Of a DNA stretch of 64,000 bases, positions 42,708 through 51,865 are shown one piece after another. The position numbers were made by a program, and so were the translations under genes. The notes beneath the pieces were generated by a model. The model was not told the DNA's origin, did not search any database, and saw nothing but the letters and a program-made list of their open reading frames with translations. Every line of letters begins with the position of its first letter. Position 1 is the stretch's first letter. Source of the DNA: Mycobacterium lentiflavum (lineage in GTDB: Bacteria; Actinomycetota; Actinomycetes; Mycobacteriales; Mycobacteriaceae); contig NZ_CP092423.2 in assembly GCF_022374895.2 (NCBI RefSeq), positions 5,146,001-5,210,000 of the forward strand, given 5' to 3'.

Positions 42708-42780
42708 TACCCCCAACGGGATTCGAACCCGTGCTACCGCCGTGAAAGGGCGGCGTCCTAGGCCACTAGACGATGGGGGC
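42708..42780 (-). tRNA. tRNA-Glu (TTC)
   Basis: 73 nt without encoded CCA. Anticodon stem CCGCC/GGCGG with loop CTTTCAC (anticodon TTC), T-arm CGGGTTCGAATCCCG, discriminator A. Confidence 0.95.
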
Positions 42781-42891
42781 CAAAGTCCAACTACCGTTGG
42801 GAGCCGCACCAGCTTAGGTCACCGCAGGGCCAATCCTCAAACGAGCGCCGTTCGAGGCGCGTTTGGAGCCCAAGTATCCTGAACGTTCGCC

Positions 42892-42967
42892 GCCCCTATA
42901 GCTCAGTTGGTAGAGCTACGGACTTTTAATCCGCAGGTCCTAGGTTCGAGTCCTAGTGGGGGCACCA
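42892..42967 (+). tRNA. tRNA-Lys (TTT)
   Basis: 76 nt with encoded CCA. Acceptor GCCCCTA pairs with TGGGGGC, anticodon loop CTTTTAA gives anticodon TTT, and the T-arm AGGTTCGAGTCCT is complete. It is on the opposite strand to the other three tRNAs. Confidence 0.96.
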
Positions 42968-43071
42968 AAACGGCAGCCCACCCGGCTGGCTCCGGCCCGC
43001 GTGGCGGCGGGCGGGTTGTGGGGCAGATAACAGCGGGTCGAAGTCCTCGTTTGGCCGCCACCCGACTTGGT

Positions 43072-43077
43072 TATGCT
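43072..43077 (+). promoter_or_regulatory. -10 element of a leaderless promoter (TATGCT)
   Basis: TATGCT (TANNNT) ends exactly 7 nt before the GTG at 43085, which points to a leaderless transcript. Confidence 0.55.
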
Positions 43078-43084
43078 TCGCGAG

Positions 43085-43879
43085 GTGAGTGTCGATCCGG
43101 CCTGGCAAAACGCGCCCGCAGCCCTGGTAACGATGGAAATCCGTCACCCCGCAACGGATTCCCTCACCGAATCGTCGAGCCGGGAGCTCAAAAGCCTCCT
43201 CGCCGACGACCTGCCCATCGAACGCCAAGCTCAGGACGTGGCCTGGGCAATGAGCCCGGGGGGAGGCCCGGCGCCCACGGCTGAGCAGTTCGCCCGCTAT
43301 GTCAACCGGGACGGCACCCTGGCCGCCTCGATCAAGAGCCAGGCAATCGTCGTCGAGACCACCGCCTACGCCACGTTCGAAGCGCTGTCGGATGTCGCGA
43401 TGCGCGTCATCGAGGCTCGCTCCCAGGTGTCATCGATCGTCGGGGTGGAACGCATCGGTCTGCGCTACCTCTTGGAAATTCGCGTCCCACTGGGCGCCGA
43501 CGGGCGCATCGACTGGGCCGAATGGATCGCCGAGCCGCTGCTCGGCCCGCAACGCATCGCCCCCGGCGGGCTGACCCTGACCGAATGGCAGGGCGCCGCC
43601 GTCTACCGCGAGCAGCAACCGGGCAAATCGATGATCGTGCGCTACGGGCCCGGCATAGGCCAGGCGCTGGACCCCAACTACTACCTGCGCCGGACCCTGC
43701 CGGCGCAGCCCGGACCGTTTTTCCAACTGGACATCGACAGCTTTTGGACCCCGGCCGCCTCGATCCCCGAATACAACCGGGATGCGGTCCGTGCGACGTT
43801 CCACAATCTCTACGAGCCGGCCCGTGCGGTGTTTCAGGAAATGCTCACCAGCCGCCTCAGGGATGACCTGCAGGCTTGA
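43085..43879 (+). CDS. Conserved TIGR04255-type protein (Rv0831c homologue by context)
   Basis: 264 residues. Pattern of TIGR04255-type proteins: an N-terminal APAALVTMEIRHP strand, EAIVVETTAYATFEALSDVAMRVIEA-like block (here QAIVVETTAY), then VERIGLRYLLEIRVP. No catalytic motif is known. Length and position next to the tRNAs and the methyltransferase fit M. tuberculosis Rv0831c. The GTG at 43085 is chosen because a TANNNT hexamer lies 7 nt upstream; a frame from 43067 would add six residues and overlap that promoter. Confidence 0.75.
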   Translation: MSVDPAWQNAPAALVTMEIRHPATDSLTESSSRELKSLLADDLPIERQAQDVAWAMSPGGGPAPTAEQFARYVNRDGTLAASIKSQAIVVETTAYATFEALSDVAMRVIEARSQVSSIVGVERIGLRYLLEIRVPLGADGRIDWAEWIAEPLLGPQRIAPGGLTLTEWQGAAVYREQQPGKSMIVRYGPGIGQALDPNYYLRRTLPAQPGPFFQLDIDSFWTPAASIPEYNRDAVRATFHNLYEPARAVFQEMLTSRLRDDLQA

Positions 43880-43886
43880 CGACCTA

Positions 43887-44783
43887 TCAGGAGCGCAGCG
43901 CCCTGCTGTAGGTCACATCCGCGAAAGCCTGGGCAACCTCGTCTTCGGGATAGTGAAATCCGTTGGCCGCGTGCAGTTCCTTGACCGTCTGCGACGACAC
44001 CTCCCAGCCGCGATGCCTAAGGTGGTCGACGAGGTGGCTGCGGTGGCCGTGGTAGACGAGATCGTTGAAGTCGACTTCGAAGCCGAGTTCACTCATCCGG
44101 TCGTGGTGCGCACGCCACCGCGGGTCCGCGAAAATCGCTGTGTCGGGGACGAATTCGAAAGCCAACTGGCTACCCGCGGCGCTGAGCTCGGTGACGTTGT
44201 CGAACAACGCATCTTGAGCCTCGTCGGGCAGGTACACCAGCAGGCCCTCGGCGCTCCACGCCGAGGGAGCCTTCGGGTCGAATCCCGCCGCCCGTAGTGC
44301 GCCGGCCCAGTCGTCGCGCAGATCGATCGCGACGGTGCGCCGCTCGGCGGTCGGCTGCGCGCCGAGATCGCCCAGGGTCAGGGTCTTGAACTCGATCACG
44401 TCGGGCATGTCGACCTCGTAGACGACAGTGCCCGCCGGCCACGGCAAACGGTAGGCGCGTGCATCCAGCCCCGAGGCGAGAATCACCGCCTGCGCGACGC
44501 CACTGCGTGCGGCGTGCAGGAAGTACTGGTCGTAGAACCTGGTGCGACAGGCCATCCCCTCGGCCGTGCGGCGGGGGTCGAAGTCGGCGTTCCCGCCGAC
44601 CGGAATCTCCCCGTTGACCAACCGGACGTACACGTCGATCCCGACGGCCCGCACCAAAGCCGCGGCGTACGGGTCGTCGATCAACTTCTCGTCGTGGGAA
44701 AGCGCCCGGTGGGCGGCGACCATGGTTGCCGTCGCCCCGACGCTCGTCGCGAGGTCCCAGCGATCACTTTGGCTGCGCGCCAT
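43887..44783 (-). CDS. SAM-dependent methyltransferase, leucine-carboxyl-methyltransferase-like (Rv0830-like)
   Basis: 298 residues of the large mycobacterial LCM/PpmC-like family: MARSQSDRWDLATSVGATATMVAAHRALSHD, DPYAAALVRAVGIDVY, RTRFYDQYFLHAARSGVAQAVILASGLDARAYRLPWP (SAM-binding block) and TVVYEVDMPDVIEFK, with WSAEGLLVYLPDEAQDALF later. These O-methyltransferases are expanded in mycobacteria and mostly uncharacterised; some act on polyketide or lipid carboxylates. It is convergent with the TIGR04255 gene, 7 nt apart. Confidence 0.87.
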   Translation of the reverse strand: MARSQSDRWDLATSVGATATMVAAHRALSHDEKLIDDPYAAALVRAVGIDVYVRLVNGEIPVGGNADFDPRRTAEGMACRTRFYDQYFLHAARSGVAQAVILASGLDARAYRLPWPAGTVVYEVDMPDVIEFKTLTLGDLGAQPTAERRTVAIDLRDDWAGALRAAGFDPKAPSAWSAEGLLVYLPDEAQDALFDNVTELSAAGSQLAFEFVPDTAIFADPRWRAHHDRMSELGFEVDFNDLVYHGHRSHLVDHLRHRGWEVSSQTVKELHAANGFHYPEDEVAQAFADVTYSRALRS

Positions 44784-44905
44784 GGTGCTCCCTCAAATAC
44801 GTATCCGAACAAACATAGACAAGCTAGTTATTACCACGGACGTCGGCGTCTGAACCGGTGGGGACTACTCTCCGACTTATCTGCCGCCCGCCAGCCGGAG
44901 GACCC

Positions 44906-45403
44906 GTGACCGATTTTGCCCAACGGACCATCGAGCTGGCCCGTCAAAACGTCGTCGAGGGCGGCCGCCCGTTCGCGACCGTGATCGTCCAAGACGGCGA
45001 GGTCCTGGCCGAAAGCGCCAACAAGGTCGCCCAGACGAACGATCCGACCGCCCACGCCGAGATCCTCGCGATCCGCGAGGCATGCATGAAGCTGGGCACC
45101 GAGCACCTGGTGGACGCCATCATCTACGTGATGGCCCACCCGTGCCCGATGTGCCTGGGCTCGCTGTACTACTGCTCCCCCAAAGAAGTCGTCTTCTTGA
45201 TCACCCGCGAGTCCTACGAGCAGTACTACCTCGACGACCGCAAATACTTTGAGGTCTCGACGTTTTACGACGAATTCGCGAAGAACTGGGACCGACGCCG
45301 GCTGCCCATGCGATACCAGCCCCAGGACGCCGCGGTCCAGGTCTACCGGTTGTGGAACGAACGCAACGGCGGCGAACGCAAGTCGACGGTCGTCCCGTCC
45401 TGA
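44906..45403 (+). CDS. Cytidine/guanine deaminase-family zinc enzyme
   Basis: 165 residues with the deaminase zinc motifs HAEILAIREA and HPCPMCLGSLYYC (HxE...PCxxC). It deaminates a purine or pyrimidine base; the KYFEVSTFYDEF region resembles guanine deaminase-type proteins more than cytidine deaminase, but the base cannot be fixed. CCGGAGG lies just before the GTG at 44906, and the upstream in-frame ATG at 44858 lacks a site. Position matches Rv0828c in M. tuberculosis. It ends 4 nt from the convergent MpaB-type gene. Confidence 0.85.
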   Translation: MTDFAQRTIELARQNVVEGGRPFATVIVQDGEVLAESANKVAQTNDPTAHAEILAIREACMKLGTEHLVDAIIYVMAHPCPMCLGSLYYCSPKEVVFLITRESYEQYYLDDRKYFEVSTFYDEFAKNWDRRRLPMRYQPQDAAVQVYRLWNERNGGERKSTVVPS

Positions 45404-45407
45404 AACC

Positions 45408-46466
45408 CTAGGAAACCTTGGGGCAGTAGTGCATTGGGTTGTCCCGCTCGTCGACGGGTGGCAAGTTGCGCGCCGGGGTGTGCACCAGCGGCGCGTCGGC
45501 CGGGATCCGTCCGGACGCCCGATCCAACCCCGCCCTGGCCCGCGGGTGCTTTCTGAATCGTGCTGGCACACAGGCGAACACGAGGCGAACGAAGTCGCCC
45601 AGGCGGCGGTGCAGCCATTCGTCGCGGCGCGACCACTGGTAGCCCATCAGTTGGCGCACCGGCGGGTCGTAGAGACCGACGGTGAACCAGACGAAGAACG
45701 GCGCCAGCAGCTTGCGTTGCGCCGCCCACAACCAATCCGGAACCTTGCGCGCAAATGGCGGCTTGGGCAGGTCGGTCAGATCCAGCACCGCACGTGCCGC
45801 CTCGTTGTTCTCTAGCACGTTGCGGCACATGTGATCCCAGTAAACCTGGAAGTCCTCCCAGGACGCCGGCACCGGCCGCATGCTCATGCCGTACATCCGA
45901 TACCAGTCGATGTGTTCGTCGAACAGCTGGCGCTTCTGCTCCTCGGTCAGCCCACCGCAAAACCGTTCTGCCACATGGATAGTCCCGACGAAGAAGGTGG
46001 CGTGCGCCCAATAGAACACGTCGGGGTTCAGCGCGTGATACCGGCGGCCCTGTTCGTCGACACCCTTGATGTTGACGTGATAGTCGCGCACCTCGGCACC
46101 GGTGACCGGGGCGCGGTCCCCGTCGAAGACGACTCCGCCGATCGGATACAACGACCGCAACAGCCGAGGCCAGCGTTCCCGGAAGAAGGTCGAGTGGTCG
46201 CTGACTGCCGCGCCCAGCTGAGGGTGCATGTTCTGCATGGATCCCGCCCACGGGCCCTGCAACATGCCACGCCAATCTCCGAAGTATCGCCACGTCAGGG
46301 AATCGGGACCAAGTGGTGGCGCGTTATAACCAGATTGTGACACCGGACACCCGCTCGCGACCGCGTCGGAGGCGTGCACAGAAATTGCCGACTCGTCCAG
46401 AGTGGTCGCGTCACTACCAGCTTCGACGCTCGTCAGGGGGCAGGCTGCGGACGTATGTTTGGTCAC
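45408..46466 (-). CDS. MpaB-type oxygenase family protein (DUF2236; Rv0826-like)
   Basis: 352 residues. It carries the DUF2236 pattern GPDSLTWRYFGDWRGMLQGPWAGSMQNMHPQLGAAVSDHSTF with LYPIGGVVFDGD, HAT(F) helices (VFYWAHATFFVGTIHVAERF) and YRMYGMSMRPVPASWEDFQVYWD. Relatives include the latex-clearing protein family and fungal MpaB, heme-dependent oxygenases with a conserved distal His. Substrate unknown. The GTG at 46466 follows AGGAAA by 8 nt; an in-frame start at 46514 lies in the divergent promoter. It is divergent from the TetR gene, a likely controller. Confidence 0.82.
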   Translation of the reverse strand: MTKHTSAACPLTSVEAGSDATTLDESAISVHASDAVASGCPVSQSGYNAPPLGPDSLTWRYFGDWRGMLQGPWAGSMQNMHPQLGAAVSDHSTFFRERWPRLLRSLYPIGGVVFDGDRAPVTGAEVRDYHVNIKGVDEQGRRYHALNPDVFYWAHATFFVGTIHVAERFCGGLTEEQKRQLFDEHIDWYRMYGMSMRPVPASWEDFQVYWDHMCRNVLENNEAARAVLDLTDLPKPPFARKVPDWLWAAQRKLLAPFFVWFTVGLYDPPVRQLMGYQWSRRDEWLHRRLGDFVRLVFACVPARFRKHPRARAGLDRASGRIPADAPLVHTPARNLPPVDERDNPMHYCPKVS

Positions 46467-46533
46467 TGTTGGGTTTCCTGTAGCTAACCGAATTCTGACT
46501 ACGTGCGTTGTCAATTAAGAGCTTAGGAGCGAT

Positions 46534-47145
46534 GTGCAGTCCGGTCAACGACGGGGCCGATGGTCCGGCGTCCCCCTGGAAAGTCGCCACGCTCTGCGAC
46601 GCGACAACCTCATCGCCGCCGGCGTGCAATTACTGGGCAGCGAGCGCGGTCCCGCGCTGACCGTCCGGGCCGTGTGCCGCAAGGCCGCGCTGACCGAACG
46701 GTACTTCTACGAGAGCTTTTCCGACCGCGACGAATTCGTGCGCGCGGTCTACGACGACGTCTGTGCGCGAGCCATGACGACCCTCACTTCCGCGGACACC
46801 CCGCGGGAAGCGGTCGAGCAGTTCGTCGAGCTGATGGTCGACGACCCGGTACGCGGACGCGTACTGCTCTTGGCGCCTACCGTCGAGCCGATCCTGACCC
46901 TGTCGGGCGCCGAGTGGATGCCCAGCTTTATCGACCTGCTGCAGAAGAAGCTGTCCAACATCGGCGACCCGGTGCTGCAGAAAATGATCGCCACCGGCCT
47001 GGTCGGCGGCCTGACCAGCCTGTTCACCGCCTACCTGAATAGACAGCTCGGCGCCACCCGAAAACAATTCATCGATTATTGCGTCAACATGCTCTTCAAC
47101 AGCGCGGCCCCGTATGTTTCGCCCCTTGACGGGGTATCCGAGTAA
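46534..47145 (+). CDS. TetR-family transcriptional regulator (Rv0825c-like)
   Basis: 203 residues. The N-terminal HTH is readable (RHALRRDNLIAAGVQLLGSE, with TVRAVCRKAALTERYFYESF as recognition region), followed by an alpha-helical ligand domain (DPVRGRVLLLAPTVEPIL onward). It probably represses the divergent MpaB-type gene and perhaps itself; the 67-bp gap between the starts must hold its operator. GGAG lies 4 nt before the GTG. Position matches Rv0825c. Confidence 0.82.
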   Translation: MQSGQRRGRWSGVPLESRHALRRDNLIAAGVQLLGSERGPALTVRAVCRKAALTERYFYESFSDRDEFVRAVYDDVCARAMTTLTSADTPREAVEQFVELMVDDPVRGRVLLLAPTVEPILTLSGAEWMPSFIDLLQKKLSNIGDPVLQKMIATGLVGGLTSLFTAYLNRQLGATRKQFIDYCVNMLFNSAAPYVSPLDGVSE

Positions 47146-47243
47146 ACGGCGTTCGTCCGCCAGAGCTACCTGCATAAGTACGTCAAGTTGTGACCCGGCG
47201 CGCGTGGGCCGGAACTTGAATGCTACTCACCGACACAGATATA

Positions 47244-47271
47244 TTGACTGCAACCATTAGACACAGATAAT
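47244..47271 (+). promoter_or_regulatory. SigA-type promoter of the desaturase gene
   Basis: TTGACT at 47244-47249 and GATAAT at 47266-47271 are 16 bp apart, close to the vegetative consensus. The start codon follows 11 nt after the -10, leaving a short leader with GGGGGTGG. Confidence 0.6.
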
Positions 47272-47281
47272 TGGGGGTGGC

Positions 47282-48310
47282 ATGCCAGCGTCAGCCGAAC
47301 TGACCGACCTGCAGCTTTTGCATGAGCTTGAGCCTGTTGTCGAGAAGTACCTCAACCGGCACCTGAGCATGCACAAGTCCTGGAACCCGCACGACTACAT
47401 CCCATGGTCCGACGGGAAGAACTTCTACGCGCTCGGCGGGCAGGACTGGCACCCCGAGCAAAGTCAGCTCTCTGACCTCGCCCAGGTGGCGATGGTGCAA
47501 AACCTGATGACGGAGGACAACCTGCCGTCATATCACCGCGAGATCGCGATGAACTTCGGCCTGGACGGCCCCTGGGGTACCTGGGTCAACCGCTGGACCG
47601 CCGAAGAAAACCGGCACGGGATCGCGCTGCGCGACTACCTGGTGGTGACCCGCGCAGTCGACCCCGTCGAATTAGAGAAGCTGCGCATCGAGGTGGTTAA
47701 CCGGGGTTTCAGCCCGGGCCAGAACCACCAGGTTCGCGACGACCTGTTCGCCGAGAGCCTGTTCGACTCGGTCATCTATGTCACGTTCCAGGAGTTGGCC
47801 ACCCGTATTTCGCACCGCAATACCGGTAGGGCCTGCAACGAGCCGATCGCCGACCAGCTGCTGGGCAAGATCTCGGCCGACGAGAACCTGCACATGATCT
47901 TCTACCGGGACGTCAGCGAGGCCGGCTTCGAGGTCGACCCCAACCAGGCGACGAGGTCGCTGCACAAGATCCTGCGCAACTTCCAGATGCCCGGCTTCCA
48001 GGTGCCCGAGTTCCGCCGCAAGGCCGTCTACATCGCGGTCGGCGGCGTCTACGATCCGCGCATCCACCTCGACGAAGTCGTGATGCCGGTGCTGAAGAAA
48101 TGGCGTTTCTTCGAGCGTGAGGACATCACCGGTGAGGCCGCCGCATTGCGCGACGATCTTGGCCTGCTGATCAAGGAACTCGAGGAGGCCTGCGACAAGT
48201 TCGAGGTGTCCAAGCAGCGCCAGCTCGAGCGGGAAGCTCGCACGGGCAAGAAGGTCACCGCGTTCGAGCTGCACCAGACCGCCGGCAAGCTGGCGATGAG
48301 CAGGCGGTAG
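47282..48310 (+). CDS. desA1: Acyl-ACP desaturase DesA1
   Basis: 342-residue soluble di-iron desaturase. Iron ligands are in TAEENRHGIAL (EExxH) and SADENLHMIF (DExxH), with further ligand residues in NLMTEDNLPSYHREI. In M. tuberculosis DesA1 (Rv0824c) introduces a double bond during mycolic acid synthesis and is essential. The protein matches that gene in length and context (followed directly by the dihydrouridine synthase). It works with a ferredoxin-type donor in the cytoplasm. Codon use and position are typical of a core gene. The start 8 bp upstream of dus suggests co-transcription. Confidence 0.93.
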   Translation: MPASAELTDLQLLHELEPVVEKYLNRHLSMHKSWNPHDYIPWSDGKNFYALGGQDWHPEQSQLSDLAQVAMVQNLMTEDNLPSYHREIAMNFGLDGPWGTWVNRWTAEENRHGIALRDYLVVTRAVDPVELEKLRIEVVNRGFSPGQNHQVRDDLFAESLFDSVIYVTFQELATRISHRNTGRACNEPIADQLLGKISADENLHMIFYRDVSEAGFEVDPNQATRSLHKILRNFQMPGFQVPEFRRKAVYIAVGGVYDPRIHLDEVVMPVLKKWRFFEREDITGEAAALRDDLGLLIKELEEACDKFEVSKQRQLEREARTGKKVTAFELHQTAGKLAMSRR

Positions 48311-48317
48311 CCAAGCA

Positions 48318-49451
48318 GTGCGCATCGGCTCCATCGAGCTTGCCAGCCCGGTGGTCTTGGCACCGATGGCAGGCGTGACCAACGTCGCTTTCCGGACGCT
48401 GTGCCGTGAGCTCGAGCTGGCCCGGGTCGGCACCGTCAGCGGGCTCTACGTCTGCGAGATGGTGACCGCGCGTGCCCTCGTCGAGCGGCACCCGGTCACG
48501 ATGCACATGACAACGTTCGCCGCCGACGAATCGCCGCGCTCGTTGCAGCTCTACACCGTTGACCCGGCCACCACCTACGCGGCGGCCAAGATGATCGCCG
48601 ACGAGGGCCTCGCCGACCACATCGACATGAACTTCGGCTGCCCGGTGCCCAAGGTCACCAAGCGCGGCGGGGGTGCGGCGCTGCCGTTCAAGCGGCGCCT
48701 GTTCGGCCAGATCGTCGCCGCGGCGGTGCGCGCCACCGAAGGCACCGACATCCCGGTGACGGTGAAGTTCCGCATCGGCATCGACGACGAGCACCACACC
48801 CACCTCGACGCCGGCCGCATCGCCGAAGCCGAGGGCGCGGCTGCGGTCGCGCTGCATGCCCGAACCGCGGCGCAGCGCTACTCCGGCACCGCCGACTGGG
48901 AGCAGATCGCCCTACTTAAGCAGCAGGTGAAGACGATTCCCGTGCTGGGCAACGGCGACATCTACGACGCCAGCGACGCGCTGACCATGATGGCCAGCAC
49001 CGGATGCGACGGCGTCGTGATCGGTCGCGGCTGCCTGGGCCGGCCCTGGCTGTTCGCCGAACTGTCGGCCGCTTTCACCGGCACCGCGTCGCCCACTCCG
49101 CCGACGCTCGGCGAGGTCGCCGACATCGTGCGTCGGCACGGCGAGTTGCTCGCCGCGCACTTCGGTGAGGACAAAGGCATGCGCGACATCCGCAAACACG
49201 TCGCCTGGTACCTGCACGGTTTCCCGGCCGGATCCGATCTGCGGCGGGCGCTGGCCCTGGTCAAGACGCTCGACGAGCTCGACGCGCTGCTGGACCGGCT
49301 GGACCGCACCGTCGAGTTCCCCCAGGCGGCGACCGGTCCGCGAGGCCGCCAGGGTTCACCAGCCCGGGTCAGCCTGCCCGACGGTTGGCTGAACGACCCC
49401 GATGACTGCACGGTTCCGGCGGGGGCCGACGTCATGCACTCCGGCGGCTGA
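48318..49451 (+). CDS. dus: tRNA dihydrouridine synthase (DusB-like)
   Basis: 377-residue FMN enzyme that reduces uridines in tRNA D-loops. The TIM-barrel start MRIGSIELASPVVLAPMAGVTNVAFRTLC, the catalytic cysteine in MNFGCPVPKVTKRGGGAALP and the FMN phosphate site ILGNGDIYDA-like VLGNGDIYDASDA and VIGRGCLGRPWL are all present. It starts with GTG 7 nt after desA1. It matches Rv0823c in order and length. Confidence 0.92.
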   Translation: MRIGSIELASPVVLAPMAGVTNVAFRTLCRELELARVGTVSGLYVCEMVTARALVERHPVTMHMTTFAADESPRSLQLYTVDPATTYAAAKMIADEGLADHIDMNFGCPVPKVTKRGGGAALPFKRRLFGQIVAAAVRATEGTDIPVTVKFRIGIDDEHHTHLDAGRIAEAEGAAAVALHARTAAQRYSGTADWEQIALLKQQVKTIPVLGNGDIYDASDALTMMASTGCDGVVIGRGCLGRPWLFAELSAAFTGTASPTPPTLGEVADIVRRHGELLAAHFGEDKGMRDIRKHVAWYLHGFPAGSDLRRALALVKTLDELDALLDRLDRTVEFPQAATGPRGRQGSPARVSLPDGWLNDPDDCTVPAGADVMHSGG

Positions 49452-49669
49452 GCCGAACCCCGCTCGAAATCGCGTCTGCGGCGATAAGTCAGTACGATGT
49501 GGACCTTGCTTGATTGCGTTTGGGTAGCGGTCGGTTTAACCCGCTGCACAGGGGCTATGGATTACGGCGCGACCCACGGGTAGCGAAGTTGCGGCGCTGT
49601 TAGCGCGGCGGTGAATTGGCGCACGGACACCACTGACGGCGGCATCAGAGCTTCGGAGGCGGGTAGGAC

Positions 49670-51808
49670 ATGGGTGACGGCGAGTTCGACGCCACTCTTG
49701 ACCATCGCCGTGGCCCCCGCGACCGTCAACCGGCCTCCCCTGGTTCGGCCGCCGCATTCAGCGCCGCACCGTGGGAGCGATTCTCCGAACCAGTCGCCGA
49801 TGACAGCGTCCACCGATGGCAGATCGAGCCGCCGGCCCGGCCATCCGCCGAGGAGCCGGCCGAACCTGTCGAGCGGTCGGCCCGCAGCGCGGAGCGAGGC
49901 GGAAGCCATGCCTCCGGTGCGCTCAGCGTCGCCGACCTGATCGCCAAGGTCGGCGCCGGCAACCCCGGCACCCGGCACCGCCGCGCGGCCCCCGACGACG
50001 GACCCGCCGAACCCGAGCCGGAGCTGTTCGCCGACCTGCAGGACACCCAGGTCATCGATACCCCGGCCTACTCCCTCGACGTGGTCTCGGAGGTTCCCGA
50101 TCTCAAGCTCACGAACTATCCGCACGGCGACGAGCCCGAGCTGGAACTCGGGATCGACGAATCCGGCGATTCACGCCCGGTCAAGCCGAAGCGGACCCGT
50201 CGACCTCCCGCGAACTCGACGCCGAAACGCAAGTCCCGCCGCCGGCCGATTCTGCTGGCCCTTCGATCGATGGCCGCCCTGTGTGCCGGCGTGGCGCTGG
50301 CCGTGACCGGCGGTGCCTACCAGTGGAGCGCGTCAAAAAACCACCGCCTCAACGTCATCAACGCGCTCGACCCGAACTCCGGCGACATCGTCGACCCGGG
50401 TGGGCAGTACGGCGACGAAGACTTCCTGATCGTCGGCATGGACTCGCGCTCCGGGGAGAACGCCGATATGGGTGCGGGTGACACCGAAGACGCCGGCGGC
50501 GCCCGGTCGGACACCGTGATACTGGTCAACATTCCGGCCAACCGCAAACGCGTGGTGGCGGTCTCGTTCCCCCGCGACCTGGCGATCACGCCGATGCAGT
50601 GCGAAGCGTGGAACCCCGAAACCGGTAAGTACGGCCCCCTTTACGACGAGAAGACGAAGACCTGGGGTCCCAAGATGGTCTACACCGAGACCAAACTGAA
50701 CTCGGCGTTCTCCTTCGGCGGCCCGAAATGTCTGGTGAAGGAAATTCAGAAGCTGTCCGGTTTGAGCATCAACCGGTTCATCGCCGTCGACTTCGCCGGG
50801 TTCGCCAAGATGGTCGAAGCACTCGGCGGTGTGGAGGTGTGCAGCAAGACCCCACTGCACGACTACGAACTCGGTACCGTCCTCGAGCATTCGGGCCGCC
50901 AGATCATCGACGGCCCAACGGCGCTGAATTACGTGCGGGCCCGCCAGGTCACCACGGAATTCAACGGCGACTACGGACGCATCAAACGCCAGCAATTGTT
51001 CTTGTCGTCGCTGCTGCGTTCGCTGATCTCCGAATCCACGCTGACCGACCTCAACAAGCTCAACAACGTGGTCAATATGTTCATCAGCAACAGCCGCGTG
51101 GACAACGTCCAGACCAAAGACCTTGTTCAGCTGGGCCAGTCGCTGCAGGGCATGACGGCCGGACACTTCACCTTCGTCACGGTGCCCACCGGGGTGACAG
51201 ACCAGAACGGTGACGAACCGCCGCGCACCGCCGACATGAAGGCGCTGTTCAGCGCGATCATCAACGACGATCCACTGCCTGAGGAGAATGACCAGAACGC
51301 GCAGAATCTGTCGCCGACGCCGACCTCGGGACCGACGACCGCACCCACGACGAAGAAGTCATCCCCGCCGAGCGCCGCGCCCGAGGGGCGAAGCGAGCAG
51401 GTGACGGCGACCTCGCCCGACGAGGTCACCGTCCGGGTCTCCAATGCGACACCGCAGAGCGGGCTCGCCGCTACCGCCACCAACCAACTCAAGCGCAACG
51501 GGTTCAACGTCATGTCACCCGATGACTATCCGAGTTCGGTGAATGCCACGACGGTGTTCTTCTCGCCCGGCAACGAACAGGCGGCGGCGACGGTGGCATC
51601 GGCATTCGTCAACTCGAAGGTGGCCCGGGTTTCCGGCTACGGGCAGGTCGTTCAGGTGGTGCTCGGCCCGGACTTCAAGTCGGTGAGCACTCCGGCGCCC
51701 AGCGGCTCGTCGCTGTCCGTCCAGATCGAACACAGTCCGGGCAGCACGCCAACCAAATTGCCGGACGACCTGACAGTGACGAACGCCGCCGATACCACCT
51801 GTGAATAA
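49670..51808 (+). CDS. LytR-CpsA-Psr (LCP) family protein with LytR_C tail (Rv0822c-like)
   Basis: 712 residues. An unstructured acidic/basic N-terminus of about 200 residues precedes one membrane helix (PILLALRSMAALCAGVALAVTGG). The extracellular LCP domain has DEDFLIVGMDSRSGENADMG, RSDTVILVNIPANRKRVVAVSFPRDL, and ALGGVEVCSKTPLHD with GPTALNYVRARQ. A C-terminal LytR_C-like domain (VTVRVSNATPQSGLAATATNQLKRNGFNV) follows a Thr/Pro linker. LCP proteins transfer undecaprenyl-linked polymers to peptidoglycan; in mycobacteria they attach arabinogalactan. The long cytoplasmic tail is unusual compared with Lcp1 and is shared with the Rv0822c group. Confidence 0.87.
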   Translation: MGDGEFDATLDHRRGPRDRQPASPGSAAAFSAAPWERFSEPVADDSVHRWQIEPPARPSAEEPAEPVERSARSAERGGSHASGALSVADLIAKVGAGNPGTRHRRAAPDDGPAEPEPELFADLQDTQVIDTPAYSLDVVSEVPDLKLTNYPHGDEPELELGIDESGDSRPVKPKRTRRPPANSTPKRKSRRRPILLALRSMAALCAGVALAVTGGAYQWSASKNHRLNVINALDPNSGDIVDPGGQYGDEDFLIVGMDSRSGENADMGAGDTEDAGGARSDTVILVNIPANRKRVVAVSFPRDLAITPMQCEAWNPETGKYGPLYDEKTKTWGPKMVYTETKLNSAFSFGGPKCLVKEIQKLSGLSINRFIAVDFAGFAKMVEALGGVEVCSKTPLHDYELGTVLEHSGRQIIDGPTALNYVRARQVTTEFNGDYGRIKRQQLFLSSLLRSLISESTLTDLNKLNNVVNMFISNSRVDNVQTKDLVQLGQSLQGMTAGHFTFVTVPTGVTDQNGDEPPRTADMKALFSAIINDDPLPEENDQNAQNLSPTPTSGPTTAPTTKKSSPPSAAPEGRSEQVTATSPDEVTVRVSNATPQSGLAATATNQLKRNGFNVMSPDDYPSSVNATTVFFSPGNEQAAATVASAFVNSKVARVSGYGQVVQVVLGPDFKSVSTPAPSGSSLSVQIEHSPGSTPTKLPDDLTVTNAADTTCE

Positions 51809-51852
51809 CCATATTTCGCGTCAGTAGATCGCCGATTCGGACGCCGAGTCAG

Positions 51853-51858
51853 TAGGCT
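51853..51858 (+). promoter_or_regulatory. -10 element of a leaderless promoter (TAGGCT)
   Basis: TAGGCT ends exactly 7 nt before the phoY2 ATG at 51866, so the transcript is probably leaderless. Confidence 0.6.
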
Positions 51859-51865
51859 TGGCGAC